Position numbers and translations under genes: made by a program. A stretch of 64,000 bases of DNA. It comes from Pogonophryne albipinna. Its lineage: Eukaryota > Chordata > Actinopteri > Perciformes > Artedidraconidae. The notes under the pieces are model-generated. The model ran no database searches. It was not told the DNA's origin and worked only from the letters and a program-made list of their open reading frames with translations. Shown here piece after piece: positions 62,798-64,000 of this stretch; the stretch's first letter is position 1; each line of letters opens with the position of its first letter. The DNA lies in the NCBI GenBank assembly GCA_028583405.1, contig CM053263.1, positions 2,766,715 through 2,830,714 on the forward strand, given 5' to 3'.

Positions 62798-62885
62798 GTT
62801 AGAGATCAGGCTGTGTGTGTTGTTAAAGTGTGTGTGTCAGCTTGAGGTTGGGATGGAGAGACTCAAGTTAAAACATGTAAATCAG

Positions 62886-63020
62886 AGTTGGGAAGTCCAT
62901 TTGTTCAAGTACTGCACTTAAGTACAACTTTGAGGTTATTTTACTTTGAATACGTACATTGCCCTGATAATACTTTTTTACTTTTACTTAAGTAAGATTT
63001 GGAATGCAGGAATCTTTATT
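62886..63020. repeat. Dispersed ACTCAAGTA-type repeat, copy G
   Basis: AGTTGGGAAGTCCATTTG, TCAAGTACTGCACTTAAGTA and TTTTACTTTTACTTAAGTAA identify it as the same family as copies A-F. Confidence 0.65.
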
Positions 63021-63467
63021 ATAATGTATTATTATAATGCCCATAAAAGGACATCAAAAAAATCCATCCCAGTTTATCAAAGTCAAAATGTTGTCAGTTC
63101 AAAACCAGAAAAGCAAGACCTCTACATATTTCAGAGGCTTAAAACTGTGTTTTCTGACATTTTTACACAAAGAATTCCGTGAAGGATTATCAAATAGTAA
63201 ATCTGTTGATCTGACTAATCTACTAGTCGTCGCTATTGCAAGTCTAAGCTTTCTAGTTCATCAGGAGAGATATTGATGGCATGATTTCCAAGGTGCAACA
63301 CAGGATTATATTCTTCAAGATAAATCTGCTGGACACTTTCGTTACTGATTTTATATTTCCTTTAAAGCACAAATTATTTGTTTATGGAAGTTTATTTTCA
63401 GTGTCACACTCAACCTTTAAAGTCTCTTATTCTCTTTTGAAAATGTAATGCTGCTCTGTGAATGCAT

Positions 63468-63560
63468 TAATAATAATAATAATAATAATAATGGGTTTAA
63501 TTTATAACGCACTTCATATCTGAGTTCAGATCCCGAAGTGCTACAAGCATTTATCATTAA
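63468..63560 (-). repeat. (TAA)n and LINE 3' tail
   Basis: (TAA)8 followed by GGGTTTAATTTATAACGCAC and a CGAAGTGCTACAA motif. Read on the minus strand this is the conserved 3' end of a CR1/L2-type LINE finishing in (TTA)n. Confidence 0.6.
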
Positions 63561-64000
63561 GCCTCCATTAGGAAGAACAATAGGTCAAGGAGACATTTAC
63601 CTGGCTGGGCCGAGTTCAGTGTCCAGTGGTGCTGTAATGACAGTGAACTGGAAGCGGGAAACACTGTCACTGTGCCGTCCTCGCTCAATTCTGGTTGTTT
63701 TGTTCCTAACCTTTGCTAAAGGAACACTTCACCCATGAACACATGAACAGTGGCAGAGAAGCACCATTGATGGAAATGTTTAGGTTCACCTCATTCCCTC
63801 TCTCACACACACACAAATCATCTTACTGGTGGTAACAACACACACGCGCCTCTTCAAAGCGCTAACAGTGTCCGAGCTGTCAGTTGAATAGGACAGGGCC
63901 CTTGTTAGCGTCAGGCCTTTTGTTGCTGTTGTTTGTGTTCAGGGTTTCTAAGAAGAGCTCTCTTCAGTGACACGTCAAAAACAACTCTGCTCCAGTGTTC

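Larger units (their letters stand above)
62798..64000 (+). other. First coding intron of the cracr2a-like gene (partial)
   Basis: Contains an ACTCAAGTA-type repeat fragment (62886-63020) and a (TAA)n-led LINE tail. No second exon is recognised before the window ends. Confidence 0.6.

Noticed and set aside
63538..63738. Possible second exon of the cracr2a-like gene
   Set aside because: The frame has no EF-hand sequence and begins in a LINE tail; expected continuation (LHKELPLS-like) is absent.

Overview
This is vertebrate nuclear DNA, almost certainly from a ray-finned (probably percomorph) teleost. The signs are intron-split genes with GT..AG splice sites, long CA/GT microsatellites, and fish-style transposable elements: hAT elements with BED fingers, a Tc1 element, L2/CR1-type LINE pieces and TTAA-flanked short elements. 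No prokaryotic or organellar gene organisation is visible.

Layout. (1) 1-30,113, minus strand: the 5' part of tmtc2. Exon 1 is at 30,031-30,113, exon 2 at 1,377-1,968, with a 28-kb first intron between them; later exons lie off the left edge. The intron holds three hAT elements, three or four TTAA-flanked elements, a truncated L2-like LINE, and an 11-kb repeat-poor stretch (16.4-27.9 kb). (2) 30.1-43.9 kb: the tmtc2 promoter region, then intergenic DNA with layered insertions. These include a Tc1 element and a MITE inside a dispersed 'ACTCAAGTA' repeat, and a 4.66-kb inverted-repeat element at 38,073-42,728 whose arms carry a THAP-type zinc-finger exon, one arm being broken by a hAT insertion. 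(3) 44,099-56,269, minus strand: complete mettl25, for which I could place 12 coding exons giving a continuous 574-codon frame. (4) 56,826-60,878, plus strand: complete ccdc59, 4 coding exons and 260 codons, divergent from mettl25 across a 556-bp shared promoter. Its second intron contains an element nested with two others. (5) 61.4-64 kb, plus strand: the start of an EF-hand gene resembling cracr2a; only the first coding exon is inside the window.

The ccdc59 - mettl25 - tmtc2 order and orientation is the arrangement I know from human 12q21.31, which supports the three identifications. The three proteins have no known joint pathway: an ER O-mannosyltransferase-type membrane protein, a putative methyltransferase and a nucleolar rRNA-processing-type protein. 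The shared feature is the divergent promoter of the last two.

Exon boundaries were derived by hand from splice consensus, reading frame and remembered family sequence. No alignment was run. The most unusual part is the layered transposon archaeology, where one repeat copy preserves the pre-insertion site of another.
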